Below, one piece after another: positions 8,110 through 17,788 of a DNA stretch of 64,000 nucleotides. The stretch is taken from the NCBI GenBank assembly GCA_964598565.1, contig CAZRCG010000004.1, positions 124,001-188,000 on the forward strand, written 5' to 3'. A model generated the notes under the pieces. That model was not told where the DNA came from. It did no database searches and saw only the letters and a program-made list of their open reading frames with translations. The DNA comes from CAZRCG01 sp964598565 (lineage in GTDB: Bacteria; Bdellovibrionota; UBA2394). Both the position numbers and the translations under genes were made by a program. The stretch's first letter is position 1. The number at the start of each line of letters is the position of its first letter.

Positions 8110-9096
8110 TTGGTAAAGGGTTTTGCCATAGGGGTTGCTATTGTCTCAATCATAACAGGCGCTTCACTGCCTGATCGTTCGCTTATGGCTTCGAACACGC
8201 ACACAAGAAGGCACAGCTGCAAGTCGTGGCTACGCTCTATAAAATATATACCCATGGTCGCCGGGACCGGGCTATTTCTGGGGGCTCAACTCTGGATTCC
8301 ACCCATTTTAGATAGGCAGGAGAATCGACTTCAGCAGAAGCGTGCCCAGGCTGAGCTAAACTCTCACTATAGCTTTGTGGCATCTCAATTGAGTTATATC
8401 GATGCCTTCTGGAACAAGCATCAAGGCCGCCTATCAACCCAGGAAAAAGATTTTGTGCAACTTATTAAGAGTCATTTATTCCAGGGCAGCGCTGTGGGGA
8501 CGCTTTCGCAAGACGAGCGGCATCACCCTGACATTGTCTTCGATTTGCTCGTGGAAGCTTTGAAACAGTATCCAGAATCAAACTCATCACTTTTTTTACC
8601 TGGCAACCTTTTTCCGAATGAACTTTTCTCTGCAGGTTCCCTTGAGTCTTGGCTTACCGTAATTGAATCCAGAATGCGGCCGTATATTCACTTCCACTAC
8701 GAAGAGTCGGGGAGGGGCAATATTTTACTTACCATGAGATCTACGGCTGAGACTGAGGATTTTTTACGGTCTTTGTCGGCGGTGGCGTATATAGCGCGAC
8801 ACCTACAGAATAGGCCTGGCTTGTTTAAGGAGTTTCATACGATTGGCATCGACAAAAGATCTGAATACAATTTATTTTTATCAAACTTGGGCACCATCAT
8901 ACGGACGGCGTCCCGTCCAAAGCACTATTGGAATTTAGCGAGTACCCGCGAGAGGCTCGCACTGCAGCTTCTTCGCCCCAGAAACAATGAAATAGCTGGT
9001 CTCGGCGATATGAAACGCTTTACGCCTCTAAATGAACTATTAATCGCACTCGAAAAGCCTAGGGATCTTCAGATGGTCCAGAATGCAGCGCCATGA
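8110..9096 (+). CDS. Hypothetical membrane-anchored protein
   Basis: A 328-residue ORF beginning with TTG at 8110; ATG at 8185 is an alternative and neither has a convincing ribosome site. There are two hydrophobic stretches, at about residues 5-21 and 46-66. The rest is a hydrophilic, largely helical domain rich in Arg, His and Glu, with no motif I know. Its stop overlaps the next start as ATGA, so the two products are probably made together. The topology suggests one or two membrane passes with the bulk in the periplasm. The AT-rich 250 bases upstream also hold the divergent helicase promoter. Confidence 0.65.
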   Translation: MVKGFAIGVAIVSIITGASLPDRSLMASNTHTRRHSCKSWLRSIKYIPMVAGTGLFLGAQLWIPPILDRQENRLQQKRAQAELNSHYSFVASQLSYIDAFWNKHQGRLSTQEKDFVQLIKSHLFQGSAVGTLSQDERHHPDIVFDLLVEALKQYPESNSSLFLPGNLFPNELFSAGSLESWLTVIESRMRPYIHFHYEESGRGNILLTMRSTAETEDFLRSLSAVAYIARHLQNRPGLFKEFHTIGIDKRSEYNLFLSNLGTIIRTASRPKHYWNLASTRERLALQLLRPRNNEIAGLGDMKRFTPLNELLIALEKPRDLQMVQNAAP

Positions 9097-10265
9097 TTTC
9101 GATGCGACGACTTCTCTGCTTACTGGGATTTAAAGTTCACGTTTTGGCCTTGGGGGTCGCCGTTCTTTCACTTGGCACGACCGAAGCCATTTATGCAAGC
9201 GCGCACCGAGTATCCCTTACGGGTGTCGGTCGCTGTCTTGCGACCTTGAAGCACTTTGCTCCAAATGCTTTTTCAGGAAACGTTGGCATCTTTCTGGCGG
9301 CCACAGAGAGGCTCTTAGCCTATTCGAATATCGAGCAATCCCTGATTCGCGAGCCGGCCGCAGCTATCTTGGGCGAACTCAATGAACTCGAACAAACCAT
9401 CTCACAAACCATTTTGAATTCATCCCTCGCAGAGCGAACACTCATTAGAGCATCGACGTCTCATATAAGTTTTCTCCCCGCTTATTTCTGGATTTTACAT
9501 CAAGCCTATGTGGGCCACTTGGTAACAGAGTCGAATATCAATAGAAAAATCGCAGATCAATGGATTGTGAAATACTTTAATCGTACCAAAAATGAACTAA
9601 AGAATCATCCAGAGCTTTTGGCCGACTCTTCCGTAGTAGAGAATTTTCTGTGGATTTTAAAGACTCTGACGAACCATCCGGAGATGAATCATGTTGCCTT
9701 CGTTAGTCTGGACGATGTCGCTGGTATCTTCATCACTCACGCCCCCCACTATAATGAGAGAATCGCCCAAACGATGTCCGCCTTTTACGAATCCCGAACG
9801 AAAGCCGTTCCTGATAAGTATCGGTCAACTCAGCCCCCATCTCATCTAAGAGCGCTCCAGAGCCGCCGAGAAACACCTTCCGCTGCGCCACAGATGAGGG
9901 CTAAACGAGAGCTCACCGCGAAACTGGCGGTACCCACCCAAACGAGCGCGTCGGGCATTCGGGCCACGTCAGCCGCACCTCTCGCAGGTGACAATCCCAC
10001 AGTTGCTATACAAGGCACTTCTCAGCTTCCTGAAAAGGAGCGGCATGAAACCCTGAGAGCTCGTGCCATGACGACCGCCGATCTTGCACGTCTTTTAAGA
10101 GAGCATGGTTTTGTCGAGGTTCAAGGAAGCAAACATAGACTTTTCAGAAAGCCAGGCAGATCTGGAAGGCCCATACCTCTGTCAAGGGGAAGGCAGGAGC
10201 TTAGAAAGCCTATCGTTCGACAAATTTTCAGAGAAGCAAATCTTGTGGGAGAACGAAATCCTTAG
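9093..10265 (+). CDS. Exported protein with a C-terminal HicA-like domain
   Basis: A 390-residue protein, translationally coupled (ATGA) to the upstream gene. Residues 1-37 look like a Sec signal peptide (MRRLLCLL, a hydrophobic run, then IYASA). Residues 40-235 form an unrecognised helical domain, and 236-325 are a low-complexity Ala/Pro/Thr/Arg-rich linker. Residues 327-386 resemble the HicA/YcfA mRNA-interferase fold: DLARLLREHGF, then VEVQGSKHRLFRKPG with the conserved His348 of the GSxH segment, then IPLSRGRQELRKPIVRQIFREANL. HicA toxins are normally free cytoplasmic proteins of about 60-80 residues paired with HicB; no HicB-like gene is nearby. If the signal is real, the domain acts outside the cytoplasm and its role is open. 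Confidence 0.75.
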   Translation: MISMRRLLCLLGFKVHVLALGVAVLSLGTTEAIYASAHRVSLTGVGRCLATLKHFAPNAFSGNVGIFLAATERLLAYSNIEQSLIREPAAAILGELNELEQTISQTILNSSLAERTLIRASTSHISFLPAYFWILHQAYVGHLVTESNINRKIADQWIVKYFNRTKNELKNHPELLADSSVVENFLWILKTLTNHPEMNHVAFVSLDDVAGIFITHAPHYNERIAQTMSAFYESRTKAVPDKYRSTQPPSHLRALQSRRETPSAAPQMRAKRELTAKLAVPTQTSASGIRATSAAPLAGDNPTVAIQGTSQLPEKERHETLRARAMTTADLARLLREHGFVEVQGSKHRLFRKPGRSGRPIPLSRGRQELRKPIVRQIFREANLVGERNP

Positions 10266-10451
10266 AGAGCCCAATTGAAAACCCACCAGCAAACCTTGCT
10301 CATGCCTCCCTACTGTGCAGAAATAAAGCCAGAAATTCAGAATGTATATAGGGGCTATTTCAACATGTTAACGCTTTTCAAGGTATGTCCTACGCATTAA
10401 GTAGTATAAAAAAATTGCACCCTGCAACATAATCGATAGGACAAAAGACTG

Positions 10452-12242
10452 ATGGGCGTACTCTTAACATCTGAGCACCTTGGCAAATCATTTAATTCTA
10501 GGCCGCTCTTTAATGATCTACAGTTCGTCATTTCTGAAGGGGAACGCATTGGCCTGATAGGCCCCAATGGAGCAGGAAAATCGACACTACTTCGCATCTT
10601 GGCAGGTGAACTTATTCCAGACGAGGGCTCCATCGTTTGCCAACGAGGCCTGAAGGTGGCACATTTATCTCAACAACCTGAGTTTACGCCTGAGGCCACG
10701 ATTCATTCGACTCTTCTCGAGGGCGCCTCTGATCCTGACGACTGGACATCGCTGGCCCGTACCGAAGAACTACTCTGGAAATTTGAATTCGAAAAAGCCC
10801 AGCTAAAATTTGAAACGCCGGTAAGTGAACTTTCGGGTGGTTGGAGAAAACGACTTGCTTTAGCCCGAGCTCTGATGAAAGAACCAGATCTCTTGTTGAT
10901 GGATGAACCAACCAACCATCTCGACGTCGAGGGAATTCTGTGGCTTGAAGGCATGGTCGCTAAAGCTCCGTTTGCTACCCTGACTATTACCCATGACCGA
11001 CTCTTTCTCTATAGAGTGGCCAATCGAATCATTGAGATTGATCGACGGCATGAAGGCGGACTTCTGAATGTACGTGGCGACTATGGCACTTATCTCGAAG
11101 TAAAAGAAGCCATGATGACAACCCAAGAAAATCGAGAAGTTATTCTTAAAGGCGTTCTGCGTCGTGAAACCCAATGGCTAAAAGCGGGTGCCAAAGCGCG
11201 CACGACAAAGCAGCAGGCTCGCATCCACCGTCATGCCGACTTAAGTGAGGAAGTATCTTCTCTGAGCCAACGAAACATTAAGCGCTCTGTGCAGTTAGAG
11301 TTTCAATCGTCCGACAGAAATCCAAAACTTTTGCTCGAAGCGAAAAAGCTCTCAAAATCGTACGAAGACCGTGCGCTATTTATAGACTTAGATCTCACGT
11401 TAACGCCCGGCACTCGTCTGGGGATTTTGGGAGAGAATGGCTGTGGTAAATCGTCACTCATACGCGTTTTACTGGGGACTGAACCTGCCACCAGCGGAAC
11501 ACTATTTCGTTCTGATCAGCTTAAAGTATGCTACTTTGAACAGCATCGAGAATCTCTCGACCCAAAAGTAAGCTTGATGAGAGCCATCTGCCCCTACGGC
11601 GATCATGTTCACTATCGAGGTCGACAAACCCATATTCGCTCTTATCTTGAGAGATTTTTATTTTCTCACGATCAAATGGATTTACCTATTAGCCGTCTTT
11701 CAGGAGGGGAGCAAAGTCGAGTCCTCATTGCTAAACTCATGCTGCAAGAGGCGAATCTTTTGGTACTCGATGAGCCAACAAACGATCTGGATATTCCCAC
11801 CCTCAATGTCTTGCAAGAATGCCTCATCGAGTTTGAAGGAGCGTTGATCATTGTGAGCCATGATCGATTTTTTCTTGATCAGGTCTCCACAGAGATTTTG
11901 GCCTTTCCTGTATCCTCAGAAGGAAAAAAACAATCTCGCTTAATCAGCTTTGCCGATCTATCGCAGTGGGAGACTTGGCACGCCGCCGAACTCGCACTGT
12001 CTCGCGAATCTCGAAAGAAAGTCAAAATTGAAAATACCTCCAATGTTTCGCCTAAGAAAAATACCTCTGACGACAATCTCATTCGACGTATCGAAAAACT
12101 AGAACAAGATTTAAAATTCCTCGAAAACACAGCCTCTCTTTCAGAAAATCAAAGCAACTTCGAGAAGCTAGCCGAACTTGGCAACAAGATGACGCTGCTG
12201 CAGAGCCAGATTGCCGATCTCTATAACAAACTTTCTCAATAG
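10452..12242 (+). CDS. ABC-F family ATPase, Uup-like
   Basis: A soluble duplicated ATPase of the ABC-F class, which acts on ribosomes or DNA rather than in transport. The first cassette has GPNGAGKST, LSGGWRKR and LLMDEPTNHLD; the second has GENGCGKSS, LSGGEQSR and LVLDEPTNDLD. Each is followed by a THDR/SHDR switch. A long linker joins them, and the last 80 residues form a charged coiled coil (IRRIEKLEQDLKFLE) as in the Uup DNA-binding tail. The 596-residue length fits. There is no membrane segment. The gene is monocistronic, with 186 non-coding bases upstream, and ends 78 bases from the convergent BrkB gene. Confidence 0.92.
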   Translation: MGVLLTSEHLGKSFNSRPLFNDLQFVISEGERIGLIGPNGAGKSTLLRILAGELIPDEGSIVCQRGLKVAHLSQQPEFTPEATIHSTLLEGASDPDDWTSLARTEELLWKFEFEKAQLKFETPVSELSGGWRKRLALARALMKEPDLLLMDEPTNHLDVEGILWLEGMVAKAPFATLTITHDRLFLYRVANRIIEIDRRHEGGLLNVRGDYGTYLEVKEAMMTTQENREVILKGVLRRETQWLKAGAKARTTKQQARIHRHADLSEEVSSLSQRNIKRSVQLEFQSSDRNPKLLLEAKKLSKSYEDRALFIDLDLTLTPGTRLGILGENGCGKSSLIRVLLGTEPATSGTLFRSDQLKVCYFEQHRESLDPKVSLMRAICPYGDHVHYRGRQTHIRSYLERFLFSHDQMDLPISRLSGGEQSRVLIAKLMLQEANLLVLDEPTNDLDIPTLNVLQECLIEFEGALIIVSHDRFFLDQVSTEILAFPVSSEGKKQSRLISFADLSQWETWHAAELALSRESRKKVKIENTSNVSPKKNTSDDNLIRRIEKLEQDLKFLENTASLSENQSNFEKLAELGNKMTLLQSQIADLYNKLSQ

Positions 12243-12255
12243 AAACGCACTCTGG

Positions 12256-12271
12256 GCCTTGTCGCCAAGGC
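12256..12271. terminator. Small GC hairpin between convergent genes
   Basis: GCCTTG-TCGC-CAAGGC forms a 6-base stem with a tetraloop, 14 bases after the ABC-F stop. A second short palindrome, TCTTCT-G-AGAAGA, follows. No T-tract is present, so terminator function is uncertain. Confidence 0.3.
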
Positions 12272-12319
12272 GGTCTTCTGAGAAGAGGCGTCTCCCCTCA
12301 AATCTGTAAAAATTAATCA

Positions 12320-13141
12320 TCATGAACGAAACAATTTTGAATTTCTGTGATGGAATGTCACCCCCAAAGCAGCTCCAAAAAGAATTACTACCCAAACAAC
12401 AAAGAGCCACAGCAGTGAAATGGGGATGACTGCCAAAGAGCCGTAAATCTTGTTATAAGAAAGTAGATGCATCGTCGCAAATGAATAAGTCACCTTCGAT
12501 GCGTAAAGCAGTAGCAGCGTCACAAAAGATGAGATCAAAGCATGGGTCCATTTGACTCTGGTATTGGGAACTCCTTTATAGATCAGACATAAAAGCCCCC
12601 ACAACAAAGTGAGAATCATCACAGTCAGCCACTTACTAGAAGTGTCAAATAGATTGGCACTCAAAATGACGCCAAGAAAAACTGCCAAAGCAATAGGCCC
12701 TAAAATCACAAACAACCAATACCACGGCAGTCGTCGCAAAAACTTTCTGTTATGCCGAAGCCCCCATACCTGTTGAATAGCGCGATCAATATCACTCATC
12801 AAAAACGTTGTCGAAAAAATGAGAAAGACTGAACCAAACCCGCCAAGGGCTCCTCCATGAACACGTGAGATACTTTCTTCAACGTAAGCCATCCATTGAT
12901 GCCCCGAAACAAAGTTGACATGCGTCAACATAAAATTACGCATTACGTCCAGCACGGCATCAAAGCCGTCAAAGTAATGGAAGATCGCTAAGCAGACCGA
13001 CAGAAAAGGGACGAGCGCCAGGACGGTCGAAAAGACAAGTCCTGAAGCGAAGAGCTCAATATCTGCGTCTCGAAGTATTTTCCAAGCGACAGCGAATTCG
13101 TCTTGTAGCTTTTTTAATCGGCGAGTGGGACGTCGGATCAT
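12320..13141 (-). CDS. YihY/BrkB family inner-membrane protein
   Basis: A 273-residue protein with six hydrophobic segments and the family features: an N-terminal amphipathic part leading into ASGLVFSTVLALVPFL, a central GGFGSVFLIFSTTFLM, then WALRHN-like WGLRHNRKFLRRLPWY before the fourth segment. The family was once called ribonuclease BN, but members are polytopic membrane proteins of unsettled function. The start overlaps the RND gene stop by four bases (ATGA), so it is the last gene of an OMF-RND-BrkB operon. A role linked to the efflux complex is possible but unproven. Confidence 0.88.
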   Translation of the reverse strand: MIRRPTRRLKKLQDEFAVAWKILRDADIELFASGLVFSTVLALVPFLSVCLAIFHYFDGFDAVLDVMRNFMLTHVNFVSGHQWMAYVEESISRVHGGALGGFGSVFLIFSTTFLMSDIDRAIQQVWGLRHNRKFLRRLPWYWLFVILGPIALAVFLGVILSANLFDTSSKWLTVMILTLLWGLLCLIYKGVPNTRVKWTHALISSFVTLLLLYASKVTYSFATMHLLSYNKIYGSLAVIPISLLWLFVVWVVILFGAALGVTFHHRNSKLFRS

Positions 13142-16100
13142 AGAGTAGGGGGGCCTTGAGGCTTCTCAAATCGACTTAACAAAACATAAAGACTTGGTAC
13201 GACCAAGAGCGTGAATAAAGTTCCTATCAACGTGCCACCAATAATCGTTAGGCCCATGGGTGTTCGCGTTTCTTGTCCGATGCTATTACCAAATACAAGT
13301 GGCAATGCTGCTACGATAGTCGCTGTGGACGTCATGAGAATAGGTCGAATACGAATCTCGCCAGCCCTGGTGACGGCGCGTCGTATGTTTTTCTCACCTT
13401 CATCTCTGAGACGATTAGCAAACTCGACCAAAAGTATCGAATTCTTCTTAGCAATACCCATTAAAACAATGATCCCAATGAAACTAAATAGATTAAGTGA
13501 GACATTGAAACCCCAGAGCACCAGCAAAGCCCCCGTCACACTGAATGGCAATGCCACTAAAATAGTGAAAGGGTGCACAAATGAATTAAACTGCACTGCC
13601 AAAATCATATAGGCGACAAGAATCCCCAAAATTAAGGCCCACAACAAACTTGAAAACCCTTCGTTCAAACCCGCCGAGGCTCCTTCAAGCTCTAGGTTGT
13701 ATCCGTCTGGCAAAATATCTTTAGCAAGGGTTTGTGCGCGCGCGATGACAGCCGACTGAGAGGCTTTCGGAGCTAAGTTTCCAGAGACGCTGACCGATCG
13801 CTGTCGATTCACTCGGCTCATCGCCTGAAAGGTAGAAGCCTCTTCAAAGGTCACAAGCTTTTCAAGAGACACCAGATTACCGTACTGATTGCGAACAAAA
13901 ATAGACTCAAAATCTTTTGCAGAGCGCACTTGATCGTCACGAAGCTTAATTCGAATATCATAGCGTCGTCCTTCGGCGCTAAAACGACTTTGGCGTAAGC
14001 CCGCAACGGTAGCTCCTAGAGTTCTAGCGACCGCCTCAATGCTTACCCCATACGACGCCATCGCTTCACGATTGGGCTTCAGACGAAGCTCAGGCAAGCC
14101 CACTTTAAAATCAACATCAGTATCCACGGCAAGACCCTCTTCTTCAAGACGCCGTGCAATCTCTTCGGCATTTGTCCGTAAGATCTCAAAGTCCGGCCCT
14201 CTTAGATAAAAGGCCAGCGGCGATTGGCCACCCGACGTTAAATTTCGAGCCGAATTATCTCGCATTCCCACACGAACATTCTTCAGGTTGCGAAAATCCT
14301 TTCTTAAATCGTCCATAAGCTCCAAATGGGTTTGAGATCGTTCTTCACGTGGAATGAGATTCACTGGAATAAACATACGATTAATCTCGGCGCTGGGCCC
14401 CCCGGCGCCCACCGATGAAAAATAAGACCTAATATAGGGCTTCGTGCTGAGAATCTTCTCTATTTCAAGCGCCGCGGCTTCGGCTGTTTCAAGAGTGGAA
14501 CCCGTCGGTGTTTGAGCATTAATGATAATTAAGTCTTGGTCTTGCGGTGGCACAAACTCTTGTCGAAGTTTGAACGCAGACAAAATAGAGAGCATAAACA
14601 GTAAGAAGGAAACTACGACCACTTTACCTGGAAACTTCAAGCTCCACTCTAAGATAGAGCGATAGAATGCTCCGACACGGTGAAAGCCACGCTCTAAGGC
14701 CACTTCCATTTTTGAAGGCGCTGAATGAGTGCGCAGCAATAAGGAGGCTCTCATCGGTGTGATTGTTACGGCCTCGAGCAACGAAAGCAAGACAGCTGTC
14801 GACATCGTCACCCCGAATTGAAAAAAGAATTTTCCAATCAGACCATCCATAAAAACGACGGGTATAAAAATAGCCACTACAGCGAGCGTCGCTGCCGAAG
14901 CCGCGGGCAAAATCTCCATCGAGCCATCGTAGGCCGCTTGCCAGGAGTTTTTGCCCATACGATGATGCCGTACAATATTTTCTAAGATCATGATTGCGTC
15001 ATCAACGACGATAGAAATGGCGAGGGTCAAAGCTAAGAGAGAAAAGAGATTAAGAGTAAAACCCGCAAAATAGAGTACGATAAAAGTACCGACAACCGAC
15101 GTGGGAATAGAGAATAAGATATTAAGCGCCGCTTGCCAGCTGCCCAGAAACAAAAAACACACAAAAATGGTAACCAGCGCTGCAATCAGTAGCTTTTCAT
15201 AGGTCGTATCTACGACGGCTTTGGTCGACCGAGTGAAGTCAACATTGACTTGAACTGAAAGATCCTCAGGTAAATCTTTTTGGATTTCTTCGATCTTATG
15301 ACGAATAGTCTTAGAAAATTCTACCTCATTGACGCCTCGCTGTTTTCGAACACTTATCGATAAAGCCTGTTGACCATTGATCTTGGCAACACGCCTTCGA
15401 TCACTCAGGCCATCTTCGACGTCAGCAATATCGCCAATTCGAATCACCTTATCTTGAACAACCGTTCCACCACGTCGGAGAATTCTAATATTCGATAGCT
15501 CCTCAGGAGAGCCCGTTTCTCCTAGCCACCGCACTCTTAACTCTTTAGATCCATGGGTGAATTGGCCCGCGGCTGTCTCGAGATGTTGAGTCTGAATGGC
15601 TTCAAGTAAATCGAGGACTGTTAAATCGGCCTTTCGCAATCGTTCTGGATCAGGCCAAACTCGTAAGTTGCGCTCGCTAAAGCCTCCGATCGAAATCTCT
15701 CCGGCCCCTGGAAGAAATCGCAGTTGGTCTAAAAGCTCATTCTCCGTCCAGCGCAACAACTCACGAAGAGGTCGGCTTCCCGATACGCCAATAAACATAA
15801 TGGGCGACTCTTCTGGATTTTGCTTTCTGATGCGGGGCGGATCCACTCCCTCGGGCAGTCGCAAGCTCGAAAGGGCCGTCTGCGCCTCTTGAAGAACAAC
15901 GTCAATATCGCGTTCAATCTCAAATTCAAGTCGAACCGAACCCCCACCCTGACGAATCGTAGAGCGCATCTCTTTGATTCCCTCGATGACCAACAGCTGC
16001 TGTTCGATGCGGTCGATGAGCTCTGCTTCAATCACTTCTGGCGAGGCCCCTTCATCACTCACTGAAACATTCAAAATGGGGAAGTCGACATCGGGCATTT

Positions 16101-16206
16101 GGCTTACGCCCAACTTCAAAAAACAGATAGCGCCAAAGACGATGAGGCCACTCATTAAAATCCAGGCAAAAACGGTTTTCTTGAGTGAAAGCGAAATCAG
16201 ATTCAT
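13138..16206 (-). CDS. RND efflux permease, AcrB/HAE1-like
   Basis: A proton-driven inner-membrane pump subunit of 1022 residues from the ATG at 16206, which overlaps the outer-membrane factor stop as ATGA; an in-frame start 24 bases earlier is less likely. The N-terminal helix is followed by QMPDVDFPILNV, a large periplasmic loop, then helices with VVDDAIMILENIVRH, where Asp402 and Asp403 match the proton-relay aspartates. The second half repeats the fold and contains GIAKKNSILLVEFANRLRDEG with the relay lysine. Multidrug or lipid-like substrates are typical of the family; the substrate here is unknown. No membrane-fusion protein gene lies in the operon, so the adaptor must be encoded elsewhere. 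Confidence 0.94.
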   Translation of the reverse strand: MNLISLSLKKTVFAWILMSGLIVFGAICFLKLGVSQMPDVDFPILNVSVSDEGASPEVIEAELIDRIEQQLLVIEGIKEMRSTIRQGGGSVRLEFEIERDIDVVLQEAQTALSSLRLPEGVDPPRIRKQNPEESPIMFIGVSGSRPLRELLRWTENELLDQLRFLPGAGEISIGGFSERNLRVWPDPERLRKADLTVLDLLEAIQTQHLETAAGQFTHGSKELRVRWLGETGSPEELSNIRILRRGGTVVQDKVIRIGDIADVEDGLSDRRRVAKINGQQALSISVRKQRGVNEVEFSKTIRHKIEEIQKDLPEDLSVQVNVDFTRSTKAVVDTTYEKLLIAALVTIFVCFLFLGSWQAALNILFSIPTSVVGTFIVLYFAGFTLNLFSLLALTLAISIVVDDAIMILENIVRHHRMGKNSWQAAYDGSMEILPAASAATLAVVAIFIPVVFMDGLIGKFFFQFGVTMSTAVLLSLLEAVTITPMRASLLLRTHSAPSKMEVALERGFHRVGAFYRSILEWSLKFPGKVVVVSFLLFMLSILSAFKLRQEFVPPQDQDLIIINAQTPTGSTLETAEAAALEIEKILSTKPYIRSYFSSVGAGGPSAEINRMFIPVNLIPREERSQTHLELMDDLRKDFRNLKNVRVGMRDNSARNLTSGGQSPLAFYLRGPDFEILRTNAEEIARRLEEEGLAVDTDVDFKVGLPELRLKPNREAMASYGVSIEAVARTLGATVAGLRQSRFSAEGRRYDIRIKLRDDQVRSAKDFESIFVRNQYGNLVSLEKLVTFEEASTFQAMSRVNRQRSVSVSGNLAPKASQSAVIARAQTLAKDILPDGYNLELEGASAGLNEGFSSLLWALILGILVAYMILAVQFNSFVHPFTILVALPFSVTGALLVLWGFNVSLNLFSFIGIIVLMGIAKKNSILLVEFANRLRDEGEKNIRRAVTRAGEIRIRPILMTSTATIVAALPLVFGNSIGQETRTPMGLTIIGGTLIGTLFTLLVVPSLYVLLSRFEKPQGPPTL

Positions 16207-17711
16207 GGCAGAGGCATCTTCTCTGGCCATACGAAGAGCTGCGCGCGTGCCTCCTCTTTTCTTTGGGCAATGCGCAAGCGATACTCAAACAGATCGGCCT
16301 CTATAGCCTCTTGCTCAAACGAAATGGCTTGAAACGCGGTACTTCTTCCTTGTTCATACCGACGCCGCTCTTCTTCGCTCTTTAATCGCTGAAGCCGTGC
16401 AAGCTCACGAGCAATCTCTAAGCGTTTGGTCTGACGCTCAAGAGTCTCTTTCAGATTTATCCACTCTGACTCAGACTGTCTCATGAGCGCCAAGGCATTT
16501 TGTTGGGAGGCTAGCGCTCTCAAACGGGCCGCTTCAACGGCATCGAACTTCAACGCAAACCGAAGATCGAGGGTAAACCTAAGACCCACCTCAGCAAAGC
16601 GATGGTTGAAAGAGTTAGACATCGTCCTAGAAGCCCTCGAGTCTAAGGCATTGGATCCGGCTGCCGCAAAAACATTTAAATCAGGGCGATATTCATCTCC
16701 CACCTTTTGCGCCCTCAGATGCAGCGAGTGAGCCAGATGGGCTTCAGCTTGAGCATCGGCCCGTAGAGGGATCGCGCTCGCTTGAGAGGATCCTAGAGAG
16801 GAGCCGACAGATAAAACTAAGACGAGAGTCTCTGGCAAGCGCTCTGAAAAGGCAACTTCACTATGGGGCGTCCAAGATGAGATCCAGTCACTCTGCGGAA
16901 TCCACGACAAAAGCTGCCGCCGCAAAGATTCTTTTCGATCAAGAGCCTCCTGAAGCTCCAATTCTCGACGAGCCACTAACGATTGGGCCTGCAGAACGTC
17001 GGTTCGTTCAGCAGCCGATCGGGCAAGTCGTCTTTGAACCCATGCCTCGCTCTTTCGGCTTTTCTCAAGATTTGTTTTAAAAGCGACTATTTCGTGCTCA
17101 GCCAGTAGAAAATCCCAATACCAATGTTCAAAAGCCAATAACTTAATCGCTCGAAGATAGTGAAGATGACTCACTCGACTTTCAAGCTCACTCGAATCGG
17201 CCGCTCGTCGCAGACGCAAGGCTCGTCCGAAGGCATTTCTCCATAAGGCCTGTTCAATCTCTCCTCTCCATTCCATATTATGGAGCGGATTCTCAGATGA
17301 TTGTCTCTCTCTTGAAAAATCATAAGACCCAGAGACGCTAAGCGCCGTACCGGTGGGTAGTTCTTTCGTAACAGCGAAGCCCGCCTCACGCTGTGTCGAG
17401 CGGCTGGTGGCAGACAGCGCAGCTCTATCGTCCCAAAGCTGTCGAAGCTCTCCTGTGAGCACGCTCTGCAGCTCTAGATCTCTCGACCGAATCTCGGCTC
17501 GCAACGCTTGAAGCTGTAAGTCGATGCTTTTGAGTTCTTCAGAAAAGCCCGAAACCTCCTTCAGGAATGAGGCAAGATCTCGGTGCTTCGTCGTGTCGGT
17601 TGACACCACTTGCGATGAGGCCATCACGGTCGCAAGCGTCGAACACCCTAGAGTGATCCAGAGCGTGAACAGTATTAGCGCGCCGGACTCACTTCGATAA
17701 TTCAAAGACAT
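16203..17711 (-). CDS. TolC-family outer-membrane efflux protein
   Basis: A 502-residue outer-membrane factor expected to form the exit duct for the RND pump encoded immediately downstream. It has an N-terminal signal (LILFTLWITLGCSTLATVMA). The rest is rich in long Ala/Glu/Leu/Arg helices in two repeated halves, as in TolC, with short beta-strand segments such as LSVSGSYDF and VGLRFTLDLRF. The final helices carry ERQTKRLEIARELARLQRLK. LGC in the signal is not a good lipobox, so lipidation is uncertain. It is the first gene of the operon; the start lies 77 bases from the divergent KefB-like gene. Confidence 0.85.
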   Translation of the reverse strand: MSLNYRSESGALILFTLWITLGCSTLATVMASSQVVSTDTTKHRDLASFLKEVSGFSEELKSIDLQLQALRAEIRSRDLELQSVLTGELRQLWDDRAALSATSRSTQREAGFAVTKELPTGTALSVSGSYDFSRERQSSENPLHNMEWRGEIEQALWRNAFGRALRLRRAADSSELESRVSHLHYLRAIKLLAFEHWYWDFLLAEHEIVAFKTNLEKSRKSEAWVQRRLARSAAERTDVLQAQSLVARRELELQEALDRKESLRRQLLSWIPQSDWISSWTPHSEVAFSERLPETLVLVLSVGSSLGSSQASAIPLRADAQAEAHLAHSLHLRAQKVGDEYRPDLNVFAAAGSNALDSRASRTMSNSFNHRFAEVGLRFTLDLRFALKFDAVEAARLRALASQQNALALMRQSESEWINLKETLERQTKRLEIARELARLQRLKSEEERRRYEQGRSTAFQAISFEQEAIEADLFEYRLRIAQRKEEARAQLFVWPEKMPLP

Positions 17712-17712
17712 G

Positions 17713-17722
17713 GACTTAAGTC
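17713..17722. promoter_or_regulatory. Ten-base palindrome at the efflux operon start
   Basis: GACTTAAGTC is a perfect palindrome, one base upstream of the ATG of the TolC-like gene and in the 77-base divergent region shared with the antiporter. It could be an operator half, but a 10-base palindrome may be chance. Confidence 0.25.
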
Positions 17723-17788
17723 TATCATGAATAAAAATTCAAAATCTTCTTCTAAATGAAAATAGAATTGTCATGTTACCGTTAAAAG

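Noticed and set aside
13211..13612. 133-codon plus-strand ORF inside the RND gene
   Set aside because: The opposite strand encodes conserved RND sequence here; no ribosome site or family match.
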